NCBI GenBank assembly: GCA_020846515.1
Contig: JADLDX010000589.1
Span: 1-5,872, forward strand
Source: Pirellulaceae bacterium
Lineage (GTDB): Bacteria > Planctomycetota > Planctomycetia > Pirellulales > Pirellulaceae
DNA: 5,872 bases
Direction: 5' to 3'
A program made the position numbers and the translations under genes. A model generated the notes under the pieces. That model had not been told where the DNA came from, did not search any database, and saw nothing but the letters and a program-made list of their open reading frames with translations. Below are positions 1 through 5,787 of this stretch, one piece after another. How positions within the stretch are numbered: position 1 is the first letter of the stretch; every line of letters begins with the position of its first letter.

Positions 1-882
1 AGCGTTTTTCAACGCGCAGCCTACGTGGCCAAACGCGTACAAAACGAGACCACAATCCATCGCCGCCGTATCAGCGTGCCTAGTGTTGCGGTTAGCGAAA
101 TAGCGTCCGAATTCTTCGAGCGTTTTGAAGATAAACGTATCGTGCTGGTCGGCGCGGGCGATATGGGACAAGAAACACTTCGCTATTTGATCGATGCCGG
201 CGCAAAACTGGTAACCATCGTCAATCGCAACGTGCAGCGCGCCGAAGAGTTGGCCGGCGAATTTCGACCAACTACCCCATCCAATCTGGAACTCCGCGTC
301 GCCGCCTGGACGGAATTGGATCAGCACCTGGCTCTGGCCGACCTGGTTGTATCGACCACCAGTGCGACGGAGCCCATCGTGACACTCGAGAGCTTTCGTG
401 GTATCTGGAATAAGCGATCGGCCCGACCGCTGCTGATCTTGGACCTGGCCGTCCCACGCGACTTCGATCCACGCATCGGTGAACTATCGGAAGTCTATCT
501 CTACAGTGTCGACGATCTGCAGCAAGTCTGTGACCGCAATATCCAACTGCGGCAAGCCGAATGGCCGCGCGCCGAAAAAATCATCGATGAAGAAACCAAA
601 AAATTCTTAAGCGAGATGGTCCATCGCGGCACCGGTACGACGATCCAAAGACTGCGCGACCAGGCCGACCGTACCAAACAAGAAGAACTTGCCCGACTGC
701 TCAATCGCTTGCAAGCTCATGGCCTGGATGAGTACACCGAACGCGAAGTACGTCAGTCCTTCGAGCGACTGGTAAATAAACTACTCCACCCTCCCCTGCA
801 ATCGCTCCGCGAACAAGCCGATCAGCCCCATCACCACGCGACGCTGCTGGATTCTTTACGCCGGTTGTTCAATCTCGATTGA
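1..882 (+). CDS. hemA: Glutamyl-tRNA reductase, 5'-truncated by the window edge
   Basis: This enzyme reduces glutamyl-tRNA(Glu) with NADPH to glutamate-1-semialdehyde, the committed cytoplasmic step of the C5 route to heme and other tetrapyrroles. The frame is open from base 1 (SVFQRAAYVAKRV...), so the GTG at 25 is an internal Val and not the start; the conserved FQRA..-KRV..ET segment runs straight through it. About 293 residues are present against roughly 420 in the family, so the catalytic domain with the nucleophilic Cys lies mostly outside. Fragment numbering: Rossmann NADPH motif GAGDMG at about 51-56; LAVPRDFDP at about 149-157, a family signature; YSVDDLQQV at about 168-176; then the long spinal helix and the C-terminal dimerisation domain with NKLLHPPLQSLR at about 259-270. 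It ends at TGA 880-882, converging on the next gene across 54 bp. Identification is firm from motifs; no frameshift or missing motif is visible in the part shown. Confidence 0.96.
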   Translation, partial: SVFQRAAYVAKRVQNETTIHRRRISVPSVAVSEIASEFFERFEDKRIVLVGAGDMGQETLRYLIDAGAKLVTIVNRNVQRAEELAGEFRPTTPSNLELRVAAWTELDQHLALADLVVSTTSATEPIVTLESFRGIWNKRSARPLLILDLAVPRDFDPRIGELSEVYLYSVDDLQQVCDRNIQLRQAEWPRAEKIIDEETKKFLSEMVHRGTGTTIQRLRDQADRTKQEELARLLNRLQAHGLDEYTEREVRQSFERLVNKLLHPPLQSLREQADQPHHHATLLDSLRRLFNLD

Positions 883-936
883 GGCGTACGAGTACGCATA
901 CCTAGTCACCGCGGTTAGTCAAACCTCAGTCAAACC
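883..936. other. Convergent intergenic spacer with small palindromes
   Basis: This 54-bp gap separates the 3' ends of hemA (plus) and the hydrolase fusion (minus). It has a perfect 6-bp inverted repeat GCGTAC-GA-GTACGC at 884-897 and an 8-bp palindrome ACCGCGGT at 908-915. Neither is followed by a T tract on either strand and the first has only a 2-base loop, so a rho-independent terminator is not supported. Termination of these two genes may depend on Rho or simply on convergent transcription. Confidence 0.5.
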
Positions 937-939
937 TCA
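918..939. repeat. 11-bp tandem duplication at the hydrolase stop codon
   Basis: GTCAAACCTCA occurs twice head to tail (918-928 and 929-939). The second copy ends exactly in the TCA that is the complement of the minus-strand gene's TGA stop. Losing one copy would still leave a TCA at that place, so the duplication is neutral for the reading frame. It is most simply explained by replication slippage. Confidence 0.7.
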
Positions 940-3234
940 GTCATACAGCAGCACGCTGGCTCGACGTACCTTGAACTCGGCCAATTCTTTTTCGATGCGC
1001 GCAGACAGCTCTGCATAGTCCGTACCGGCGGCAATCAGATTACTGATCTCCTGATTGACGACCAACACATCCAGCTTTTGGCTCTCCCAACTTTTTGCAT
1101 GGAGTTGCACCAAGCCGCGAGCCACTGTTAAACCCAACTGGATGGCGTCAAACGTGTCGATGTCGCTAATGACGAACTGAACTCCTGAACACTCGACGCC
1201 ACTATGTTTGCTCGAATCGGGGGTCATCTTGCGAGGCACGCACAGCACGCCAAGTAGTTTCTGAGCATTGAGCCACACGGATAATGCTTGTCCATCCATC
1301 CACGGGGCGCCGATCCATTGGAACGGTCGGTCCGTGCCACGACCGACCGAGATGTTGGTCATCTCCAAAAGGCCGATACCAGGGTACAGCCTGGCAGCCT
1401 CGATGGTGCGCATGTTGGGTGACGGATTGAGCCACCATTGACCGGTGGTTTCAAAACGATCGCTATGTTTCCAGCCCCGAACAGGCATCACTGTTGGCAC
1501 GATGTCCAGCTTGCCTTCGCGAGCAAATAGCAACGCCAACTCGCCCACGGTCATACCATGTTGTACTGGCAAATGATGGCAAGCCACAAAGGTCGACCGA
1601 TCGAGTTGCCGCATTGGGCCAGCCACGCGATCGCCGATAGGATTGGGACGATCCAAAACCATAAACTCCTTATGCTGCTCGGCGCAGGCTTCCAAGCAAT
1701 TCTTCATGGTGGCGATATAGGTATAGAACCGCGTACCAATATCTTGAATGTCGTACACCAGTACGTCGACACCGGCGAGTTGTTCAGGCTTTGGTTTACG
1801 AGTCTCGCCGTAGAGGCTGTAGATGGGCACGTTCAACGTAGCGTCGCGAGCGTCGCTGATTTTGTTGACATCCAGTTTGCCTTCGATGCCATGTTCGGGG
1901 CTGAACAACGCTACCAAATTCACATTTTTGGAAGAAGACAAGAGCGAAAGCGTCGTGCGTCCCTGGTGATCGATGCCTGTTTGATTGGTCACCAGTGCCA
2001 CGCGTTTACCCGCCAGGTCGCGGAAGTCGCGCGTCGCCAGCGTATCGATTCCGGTCATCACTGGAGGCAAAGTGGTTGAGTCAGTTGGTTTGGGTTTCTG
2101 GGCGGCGTCTTTGATTTGCTTAACCGCCAGGGTGGCGATCTTGCCGGCAAGTTGATTGACGCTGCCTTTGCCATCTGGATGCAAACGGCTGCTCAAGAAC
2201 ACGAAGAACAAGTTTTGATCGGGGTCGATCCACAATACGGTGCCCGTGAACCCGCCATGACCAAAAGCGCTGGTCGACAGTTCGCGGCCACCGTTGTAGC
2301 TGAAACCGGAATGATGATCCCAACCGCGCGTCCGCGAGACTGGTCCAAAATCGGCTTTGGTTTCGATGGTGTACGGTCGTGTCATCGTCCAGACGATATC
2401 GGGACGCATGAATATCTGACCATCGGGCAGACGGCCGTTGCGGAGCATCATTTGGGCATACAGGGCTAAATCGTCGAGCGTCGAGAACAGGCCAGCATGA
2501 CCGGCGATACCACTGAGCAGAGCGGCTCGCGGATCATGCACTTCGCCTCTCAGCATCGTGCCCTTTCGCGCCTCGGTAGGAGCCACACGCGGTATCAACT
2601 GTTGATCCGGTACGTATCCGGAGTCACGCATGCCCAGCGGCTTGAACACACGCTGGCTAGAGAATTCTTTCAGCGATTGACCGCTGATGGTTTCGACGAC
2701 CTTCCCTAGCAGTTGAAAGCTCACATCGCTGTAGACAAATTTGCTGCCTGGGGTGGATTTGATGTCCATCTTCATCAATCGACGCCAGGCCTCTTCCTCG
2801 CCCGACTGATAGTCCGACAAAGCATTATCGGGGATTAGTCCTCCAGAGTGTGTCAGCAAATGCCAGACGCGTAGGTCATCGCGACCATCGCCGGTAAAGT
2901 CTTTGAGGTAGTCTACCACGCGCGCATTCAAGTCCAATCGACCATCTTGCACCAACATCATCGCACTGGTGGCGGTCGCCACCGGCTTGGTAATGGAGGC
3001 CATATCGAAGACCGTGTCGATGGTCATCGGTTCTTCAGCCGGCTCGACCGCGCGTTTCCCATAGGTTTCTCGCAAAACCCATCGACCATCATGCCACAAA
3101 CCAACAATCGCTCCCGGCATGTCACCGGCGTCGATTGCCTCCTGGACCATTTGGCCCACCTCAGTCTTCAGATCTTGCGCCCACGTAGGCGCGAGTAGTG
3201 CCAGTGCCGCCAGGCAGGCCATGAGTTGACGCAT
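937..3234 (-). CDS. Exported fusion: beta-lactamase-family serine hydrolase + NamZ (DUF1343) exo-beta-N-acetylmuramidase
   Basis: A 765-aa two-domain envelope enzyme. Residues 1-19 form a signal peptide (MRQLMACLAALALLAPTWA, then Q), so export is expected. Residues about 22-375 are a beta-lactamase/penicillin-binding-like serine hydrolase: SxxK is S80-I-T-K83, the Tyr motif is Y168-S-D170, and the third motif is H326-G-G-FTGT; LTHSGG (127-132) and HDPRAALLSGIAGHAGLFS (233-251) are also typical. A Lys/Pro/Thr-rich linker at about 376-392 leads to a NamZ domain (about 393-765) with LVTNQTG (414-420), FSPEHG (444-449), YDIQDIGTRFYTYI (494-507), LDRPNPI (527-533) and HGMTVGEL (559-566). Known from the family: NamZ removes terminal MurNAc from the non-reducing end, and in Bacillus subtilis it is encoded beside AmiE, a serine hydrolase that cuts the peptide from MurNAc. 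I infer that this protein couples peptide removal and MurNAc release outside the cytoplasmic membrane. The ATG at 3232-3234 gives the best signal peptide; no Shine-Dalgarno is seen. Met5 is an alternative start. The first domain could instead be an esterase or DD-peptidase. Confidence 0.93.
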   Translation of the reverse strand: MRQLMACLAALALLAPTWAQDLKTEVGQMVQEAIDAGDMPGAIVGLWHDGRWVLRETYGKRAVEPAEEPMTIDTVFDMASITKPVATATSAMMLVQDGRLDLNARVVDYLKDFTGDGRDDLRVWHLLTHSGGLIPDNALSDYQSGEEEAWRRLMKMDIKSTPGSKFVYSDVSFQLLGKVVETISGQSLKEFSSQRVFKPLGMRDSGYVPDQQLIPRVAPTEARKGTMLRGEVHDPRAALLSGIAGHAGLFSTLDDLALYAQMMLRNGRLPDGQIFMRPDIVWTMTRPYTIETKADFGPVSRTRGWDHHSGFSYNGGRELSTSAFGHGGFTGTVLWIDPDQNLFFVFLSSRLHPDGKGSVNQLAGKIATLAVKQIKDAAQKPKPTDSTTLPPVMTGIDTLATRDFRDLAGKRVALVTNQTGIDHQGRTTLSLLSSSKNVNLVALFSPEHGIEGKLDVNKISDARDATLNVPIYSLYGETRKPKPEQLAGVDVLVYDIQDIGTRFYTYIATMKNCLEACAEQHKEFMVLDRPNPIGDRVAGPMRQLDRSTFVACHHLPVQHGMTVGELALLFAREGKLDIVPTVMPVRGWKHSDRFETTGQWWLNPSPNMRTIEAARLYPGIGLLEMTNISVGRGTDRPFQWIGAPWMDGQALSVWLNAQKLLGVLCVPRKMTPDSSKHSGVECSGVQFVISDIDTFDAIQLGLTVARGLVQLHAKSWESQKLDVLVVNQEISNLIAAGTDYAELSARIEKELAEFKVRRASVLLYD

Positions 3235-3663
3235 ACTGAATTAGCCAATAAAAGTTGCTGAAAGAAGCGGGAGGTCGCTGTGGATTAAGCCGCTCGTCTT
3301 AGCAATACTCAGCGACTTAAACTTTAACGGTTAGCTAAAGCGTACGTGCTGACGAATAATCTTTCAACCAAGAATTGCCGTCAGTCGATAACCACGTGAG
3401 CCGAGCTAGAGCATACGAATCTCTATGGATTCGAGGTTACCAGCGGCCAGATCGAGTTCTTGCCCCCGAGGCAAGAGCCCGTCAGCAGTCGACAGGAAAT
3501 TCCGACGCCAGTCGGAAAGTCGCCTGAGGTCGTTCGCCCATCCGGGCGGCGGTAGTTGCCGAAAGCGGAGCGGAAATAGAGTCAGGCCAGGATCTCGGCC
3601 TCGACTGGTTACGCGCAGGGACGACGCTGAAAGAAAGCAATTTCGAAAAGCGCAGGTTTTCTT
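3235..3663. other. Gene-poor spacer with several stem-loops; 5' region of the hydrolase gene
   Basis: I see no convincing long gene here. Open frames on both strands (plus 3425-3667, minus 3777-3406) encode Arg/Ser/Pro-rich or patternless proteins without recognisable motifs. The hydrolase-proximal part holds an inverted repeat GTCGCTG (3274-3280) / CAGCGAC (3310-3316), separated by 29 bases, which would lie in the hydrolase leader RNA. Further out are two tight hairpins: TCTTGCC/GGCAAGA at 3458-3476 with a 5-base loop, and TTCCGAC/GTCGGAA at 3500-3517 with a 4-base loop. Neither has a T tract. The 3420-3610 part is markedly more GC-rich than the AT-rich 3235-3400 part, where the hydrolase promoter would be expected. 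Confidence 0.5.
3274..3316 (-). promoter_or_regulatory. Possible hairpin in the leader of the hydrolase fusion gene
   Basis: Seven-base arms GTCGCTG and CAGCGAC (extendable to nine with a G-T wobble) flank a 29-base loop, about 40 bases upstream of the hydrolase start. If transcription begins beyond 3316 on the minus strand, this stem would form in the 5' untranslated RNA. No T tract follows it, so it is not an evident terminator. I do not recognise a known riboswitch. The role is unknown. Confidence 0.25.
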
Positions 3664-3759
3664 ATGATGTCCCTCGAATGGTTCCACGCCATGATTGGCG
3701 CGGTCTTTGTCGGCGTATGGATCATGGTCGGCCAAATTGTGGCCACCGATCGCCCGTGA
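3664..3759 (+). CDS. Candidate 31-aa single-pass membrane micro-protein
   Basis: A short frame with two consecutive ATG codons encodes MMSLEWFHAMIG...VATDRP, 31 residues, ending in TGA at 3757-3759. Residues about 10-27 are a continuous hydrophobic stretch (MIGAVFVGVWIMVGQIVA), long enough for one membrane span. It is preceded by an amphipathic start containing Trp6, Phe7 and His8 and followed by a short polar tail (TDRP). A CAGG at 3653-3656 lies 7 bases upstream of the first ATG and could serve as a weak ribosome binding site; the frame is closed by TGA at 3628-3630, so no longer version with an ATG exists. I do not recognise a family. By size and shape it resembles small accessory subunits of membrane complexes or micro-proteins, but nothing nearby points to a partner. 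Its stop codon overlaps the outer edge of the inverted repeat beginning at 3755. It may also be a chance frame. Confidence 0.4.
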   Translation: MMSLEWFHAMIGAVFVGVWIMVGQIVATDRP

Positions 3760-3910
3760 CGCCAATGCCAGCAGCACTTACTTTGTAGCGTAACGGCGCG
3801 AGCCGTACGGTAATTAACACGCCATTCCGTTGAAGAACCGGACTGAAGAACCGGACGGCTCGCGCCGTACCGCTAAAAAACAGGCGTAAAGTAAGCGGCA
3901 TTGGGTCACG
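3755..3910. repeat. Long imperfect inverted repeat (MITE- or REP-like palindrome)
   Basis: The left half reads CGTGAC-G-CCAATGCC (3755-3769), then CTTACTTT (3777-3784), then TAGCGTAACGGCGCGAGCC to about 3804, ending at 3810. The right half, read as reverse complement, gives CGTGAC-CCAATGCC (3910-3897), CTTACTTT (3895-3888), then TAGCGGTACGGCGCGAGCC from 3875 onward to 3851. The two halves match in the same order with small gaps, so this is a true composite palindrome and not one chance stem. The unpaired centre (3811-3850) includes most of a tandem duplication. The core GGCGCGAGCC resembles palindromic repeats that I recall as dispersed in planctomycete genomes, but copy number cannot be tested here. 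No transposase or clear target-site duplication is visible. Confidence 0.7.
3831..3856. repeat. 13-bp perfect tandem duplication inside the palindrome
   Basis: TGAAGAACCGGAC occurs twice directly adjacent (3831-3843, 3844-3856), in the loop and at the inner edge of the right arm of the surrounding inverted repeat. The second copy contributes CCGGAC to the right arm. Slippage at a cruciform or hairpin during replication is a simple origin. Confidence 0.8.
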
Positions 3911-3963
3911 CATTCTCCGGCGATATCGGCAGCGGCCCACCAGGGGTATCCGACACCAAAACG

Positions 3964-4005
3964 AAAAAACCGACTGCCAGAACCCTAGCAGGGTCTGACA
4001 GTCGG
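3964..4005 (-). terminator. Rho-independent terminator of the porin gene
   Basis: On the minus strand, a near-perfect stem starts CCGACTG-TCAGA-CCCT and closes with AGGG-TTCTGG-CAGTCGG, spanning 4005-3970, and is directly followed by six T residues (complement of AAAAAA at 3964-3969). The stem starts about 40 bases past the porin stop codon. This is the clearest regulatory signal in the window. It isolates the porin as a monocistronic unit and keeps its transcript from reading into the repeat and the micro-ORF. Confidence 0.92.
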
Positions 4006-4044
4006 TCGCGTTTTCCAAGTTGCCTAAGCAGGCGACTTACAGCT

Positions 4045-5418
4045 CTAGAACGTGAAGATCATGTCGGTACCGAACGCAGTCTGGCTGGGCAGCAGCAGAC
4101 CATCGTTGGGGCTGATCTCGTTGAAACCGAATCCTTCCTTGTCCCATACCCAGCGAACTTCTGGACGGAACGTCAGGTTCGAATTGGGTTTGTAGTTCAC
4201 ACCGAAGGTCTGGTTGTAGATGTCGGCGTTGTGGAAGGTCGTGTTGGTAACATTGAACCATTCCGACCGACTACCCAAAGCCCACTTGTCGTTCACTTGG
4301 TAGATGAAGTAGTTGATCATGCCAAACGTGTTTCGCATAATGTCTTGATTGGCGTTACGCGTTTGCAGATAGTCCAACTGGTACAAGTGAGTCAGTTTGT
4401 CGGTCAGCGCGGTGTTGAAGATCGCGCTGTGAATTTGACCACGTTCGCCAAAGGTGGCGCTGGCCCGGTCATCGTTAAAGCGACCCAAAGCGTTGGTGTA
4501 GATCAAGCTCGTGGAATCGGTCAACTTACGCTTGAAACCGCTCAGGTAGGCATCGCCATTGTCTTCAAAACCGCTGTCCCAGCCCATGACGTAGCCGTTC
4601 CAAACCTGCGTATCTTCGTCGACATTGTAGGTCGACAGCACACCGGTGTGAGTGAACGGTTCAGCGTTATAGAACGTGAACTGGCGGCTGTAGAAGAAGT
4701 TACCGGTAGCTTGTACAACTTCGTTACCAATAATGGTGAAGAAGTGACCAGCTTTTACCGACAGGTCGCCGACGGCAACTTCACCGTACAATTGAGGAAT
4801 CGCGTGGCCATAAGCACCACCGTTATTCCAGTTATTGTCCCAGTGGTTGTTGTTGATACCGAAGGATTGGGTATCAGGGGCGTCGGTACCGTAGACGTAA
4901 TCCATACGACCACCGAAGCCAATTCCGTTGCTACCGTCAGCCACTCGTTCGGCATACAACCATTGCTGTTGCAGTTGAACGCGGTCAGCATAGTTGTTGA
5001 AGGAGTTGTTGTTGTTGGCTGTGTGGTAACCCACATTCGACCAACCGCCAATGTTGAATCCAAGCACTGGGCACTGGAACAGTTTCCATGGATCGTTGCC
5101 GGCGGCATCGCAGGCATCGTCGCAGGAAATGCCACCGGTGCCGATATCACAGCTGCTCGAGCAGGCGGCAGGAGCAATATAGCTCATCGAAGGATCAACC
5201 TTCGCTGGCTCTTGCGAATCGCCCTGAACAACCGGAGCAGCTGCATCTTGGCCGGCAACAACCGGCGCAGGTGCGTCACTGGGTGATTGAGCGTAGTAGT
5301 TTGAGTAACCTGTCGAGCGATGAGAAGTCGCCCGAGCATTTCGAACTTGCGCGTCCGCGAAACTTCCCACCAGGGAAGACGCAAGAGCGGCACAAAATGC
5401 CAGTCTTGTTAATTTCAT
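4045..5418 (-). CDS. Outer-membrane beta-barrel porin, BBP2/OmpL-like family
   Basis: A 457-aa secreted barrel. The ATG at 5416-5418 is chosen because AAGGA lies 9 bases upstream (5432-5428) and because it starts a clean signal peptide (MKLTRLAFCAALASSLVGS...ADA, about 1-23). The frame is open up to 5499 but the added residues look like leader sequence. After the signal comes a low-complexity Ala/Pro/Val stretch (about 49-73, APVV twice), then a segment with five cysteines (C86, C90, C99, C103, C116), then the barrel from about 120. The barrel is rich in Asn, Gly, Tyr and Trp. The segment about 210-262 (YGEVAVGDLSVKAGHFFT..., NFFYSRQFTFYNAEPFTHTG) is characteristic of the putative beta-barrel porin-2 family (bbp2). 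The protein ends in MIFTF: a terminal Phe is the usual barrel-assembly signal. The likely role is a channel for small solutes in the outer membrane; the substrate is not predictable. It has its own terminator and stands alone. The opposite strand is also open for most of its length, an artefact of codon choice. Confidence 0.93.
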   Translation of the reverse strand: MKLTRLAFCAALASSLVGSFADAQVRNARATSHRSTGYSNYYAQSPSDAPAPVVAGQDAAAPVVQGDSQEPAKVDPSMSYIAPAACSSSCDIGTGGISCDDACDAAGNDPWKLFQCPVLGFNIGGWSNVGYHTANNNNSFNNYADRVQLQQQWLYAERVADGSNGIGFGGRMDYVYGTDAPDTQSFGINNNHWDNNWNNGGAYGHAIPQLYGEVAVGDLSVKAGHFFTIIGNEVVQATGNFFYSRQFTFYNAEPFTHTGVLSTYNVDEDTQVWNGYVMGWDSGFEDNGDAYLSGFKRKLTDSTSLIYTNALGRFNDDRASATFGERGQIHSAIFNTALTDKLTHLYQLDYLQTRNANQDIMRNTFGMINYFIYQVNDKWALGSRSEWFNVTNTTFHNADIYNQTFGVNYKPNSNLTFRPEVRWVWDKEGFGFNEISPNDGLLLPSQTAFGTDMIFTF

Positions 5419-5640
5419 CAGTTTCCATCCTTGAAAAACACGCTTGGATTCCGGAGTAGGCCCTGCTGGACCGAGGCACTGCCAGCGCAGTTGCCCCACT
5501 AGTCACACAGGTTTCCAAGACCGCCGCTTTGGATAATGAGCCGACTCCGTCGCCTCATGACCTGTGTCAATGCTGTGCGTATCTATCGGAGCAACCCTGT
5601 TCAGTGATTGAGCAGGATTAGTTCGGTGGCACTAATGCGT
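5419..5640 (-). other. Leader and promoter region of the porin
   Basis: No gene is seen here. The minus strand contains TTGACA (5570-5565), a good -35 match, but the only -10-like hexamer downstream (CATTAT, within the complement of GGATAATGAG, 5531-5540) is about 26 bases away, too far for a standard sigma-70 promoter. An inverted pair ACACAGGT (5505-5512) / ACCTGTGT (5560-5567) flanks this stretch, and the second arm overlaps the TTGACA hexamer, so it could be an operator or a leader hairpin. The promoter is therefore likely here, but I cannot place it exactly. Confidence 0.4.
5428..5432 (-). promoter_or_regulatory. Shine-Dalgarno site of the porin gene
   Basis: AAGGA on the minus strand, within AAGGATGG, lies 9 bases before the ATG at 5418. 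It decides the start: the upstream in-frame ATG at 5499 would put a non-signal-like sequence in front of the signal peptide. The clear site contrasts with the hydrolase gene, which has none, and fits an abundant outer-membrane protein. Confidence 0.75.
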
Positions 5641-5721
5641 CTTAAGCGGATTCTGCCATCCTGGTAAGCCTTGCCGATCTTATGCAATGCATGACCTCAA
5701 AGAATGATAGCATTAGCACTA

Positions 5722-5787
5722 ACCCTCCCAAGCGCAGCTTAGGGAGGGTCGAAAAACACGCGTTCAGCCTGCTTTTTCGGGGAGGGT
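5722..5787. repeat. Nested GGGAGGGT palindromic repeat cluster
   Basis: The first hairpin is ACCCTCCC-AAGC / GCTT-A-GGGAGGGT (5722-5749), a 12-bp stem with a 3-base loop and one bulged A. It is followed at once by a second pair CGAAAAA (5750-5756) / TTTTTCG (5773-5779) with a 16-base loop, and then by another GGGAGGGT (5780-5787), which could pair with the first ACCCTCCC and enclose the whole unit. So the left arm can pair with either right arm. Further CCTCCCC/GGCCGGCC material continues to the window end. From memory, this kind of sequence is widespread between genes of Pirellulaceae; the copy number is not testable here. The minus-strand frame across it (5827-5642) is probably not a real protein. 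Confidence 0.7.

Noticed and set aside
25..27. GTG at 25 as the hemA start codon
   Set aside because: The frame is open to base 1 and the residues before the GTG match the conserved glutamyl-tRNA reductase segment; the true start is outside the window.
884..897. GCGTAC/GTACGC palindrome as a bidirectional terminator
   Set aside because: The loop has only two bases and no T tract follows on either strand.
1558..2079. Plus-strand frame of 173 codons inside the hydrolase fusion (and others at 2116, 2497 and 2947)
   Set aside because: They lie opposite a well-supported gene with recognisable motifs, have no ribosome binding sites and no family resemblance.
3339..3367. TTGAAA - 17 bases - TACGCT on the minus strand as the hydrolase promoter
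   Set aside because: The spacing is right, but the -10 hexamer matches only three of six consensus bases, which is not better than chance in an AT-rich stretch.
3406..3777. Minus-strand frame of 123 codons in the spacer
   Set aside because: No motif or signal sequence; it crosses both the hairpin region and the micro-ORF. It would become plausible only if conserved in relatives.
3901..5286. A 461-codon open frame on the plus strand, antisense to the porin
   Set aside because: It is in exact codon register with the porin, so it stays open only because the porin uses no TTA, CTA or TCA codons over this stretch; it closes at the complement of the TCA for Ser45. The translated product is Val-rich and without motifs, while the minus strand shows a signal peptide, family motifs and a terminator.
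5419..5499. Upstream ATG extending the porin by 27 residues
   Set aside because: The extension (starting MGQLRWQCLG) would bury the signal peptide, and the AAGGA site is placed correctly for the ATG at 5418.
5531..5570. TTGACA ... CATTAT as a sigma-70 promoter for the porin
   Set aside because: The spacing between the hexamers is about 26 bases, well beyond the usual 16-18.
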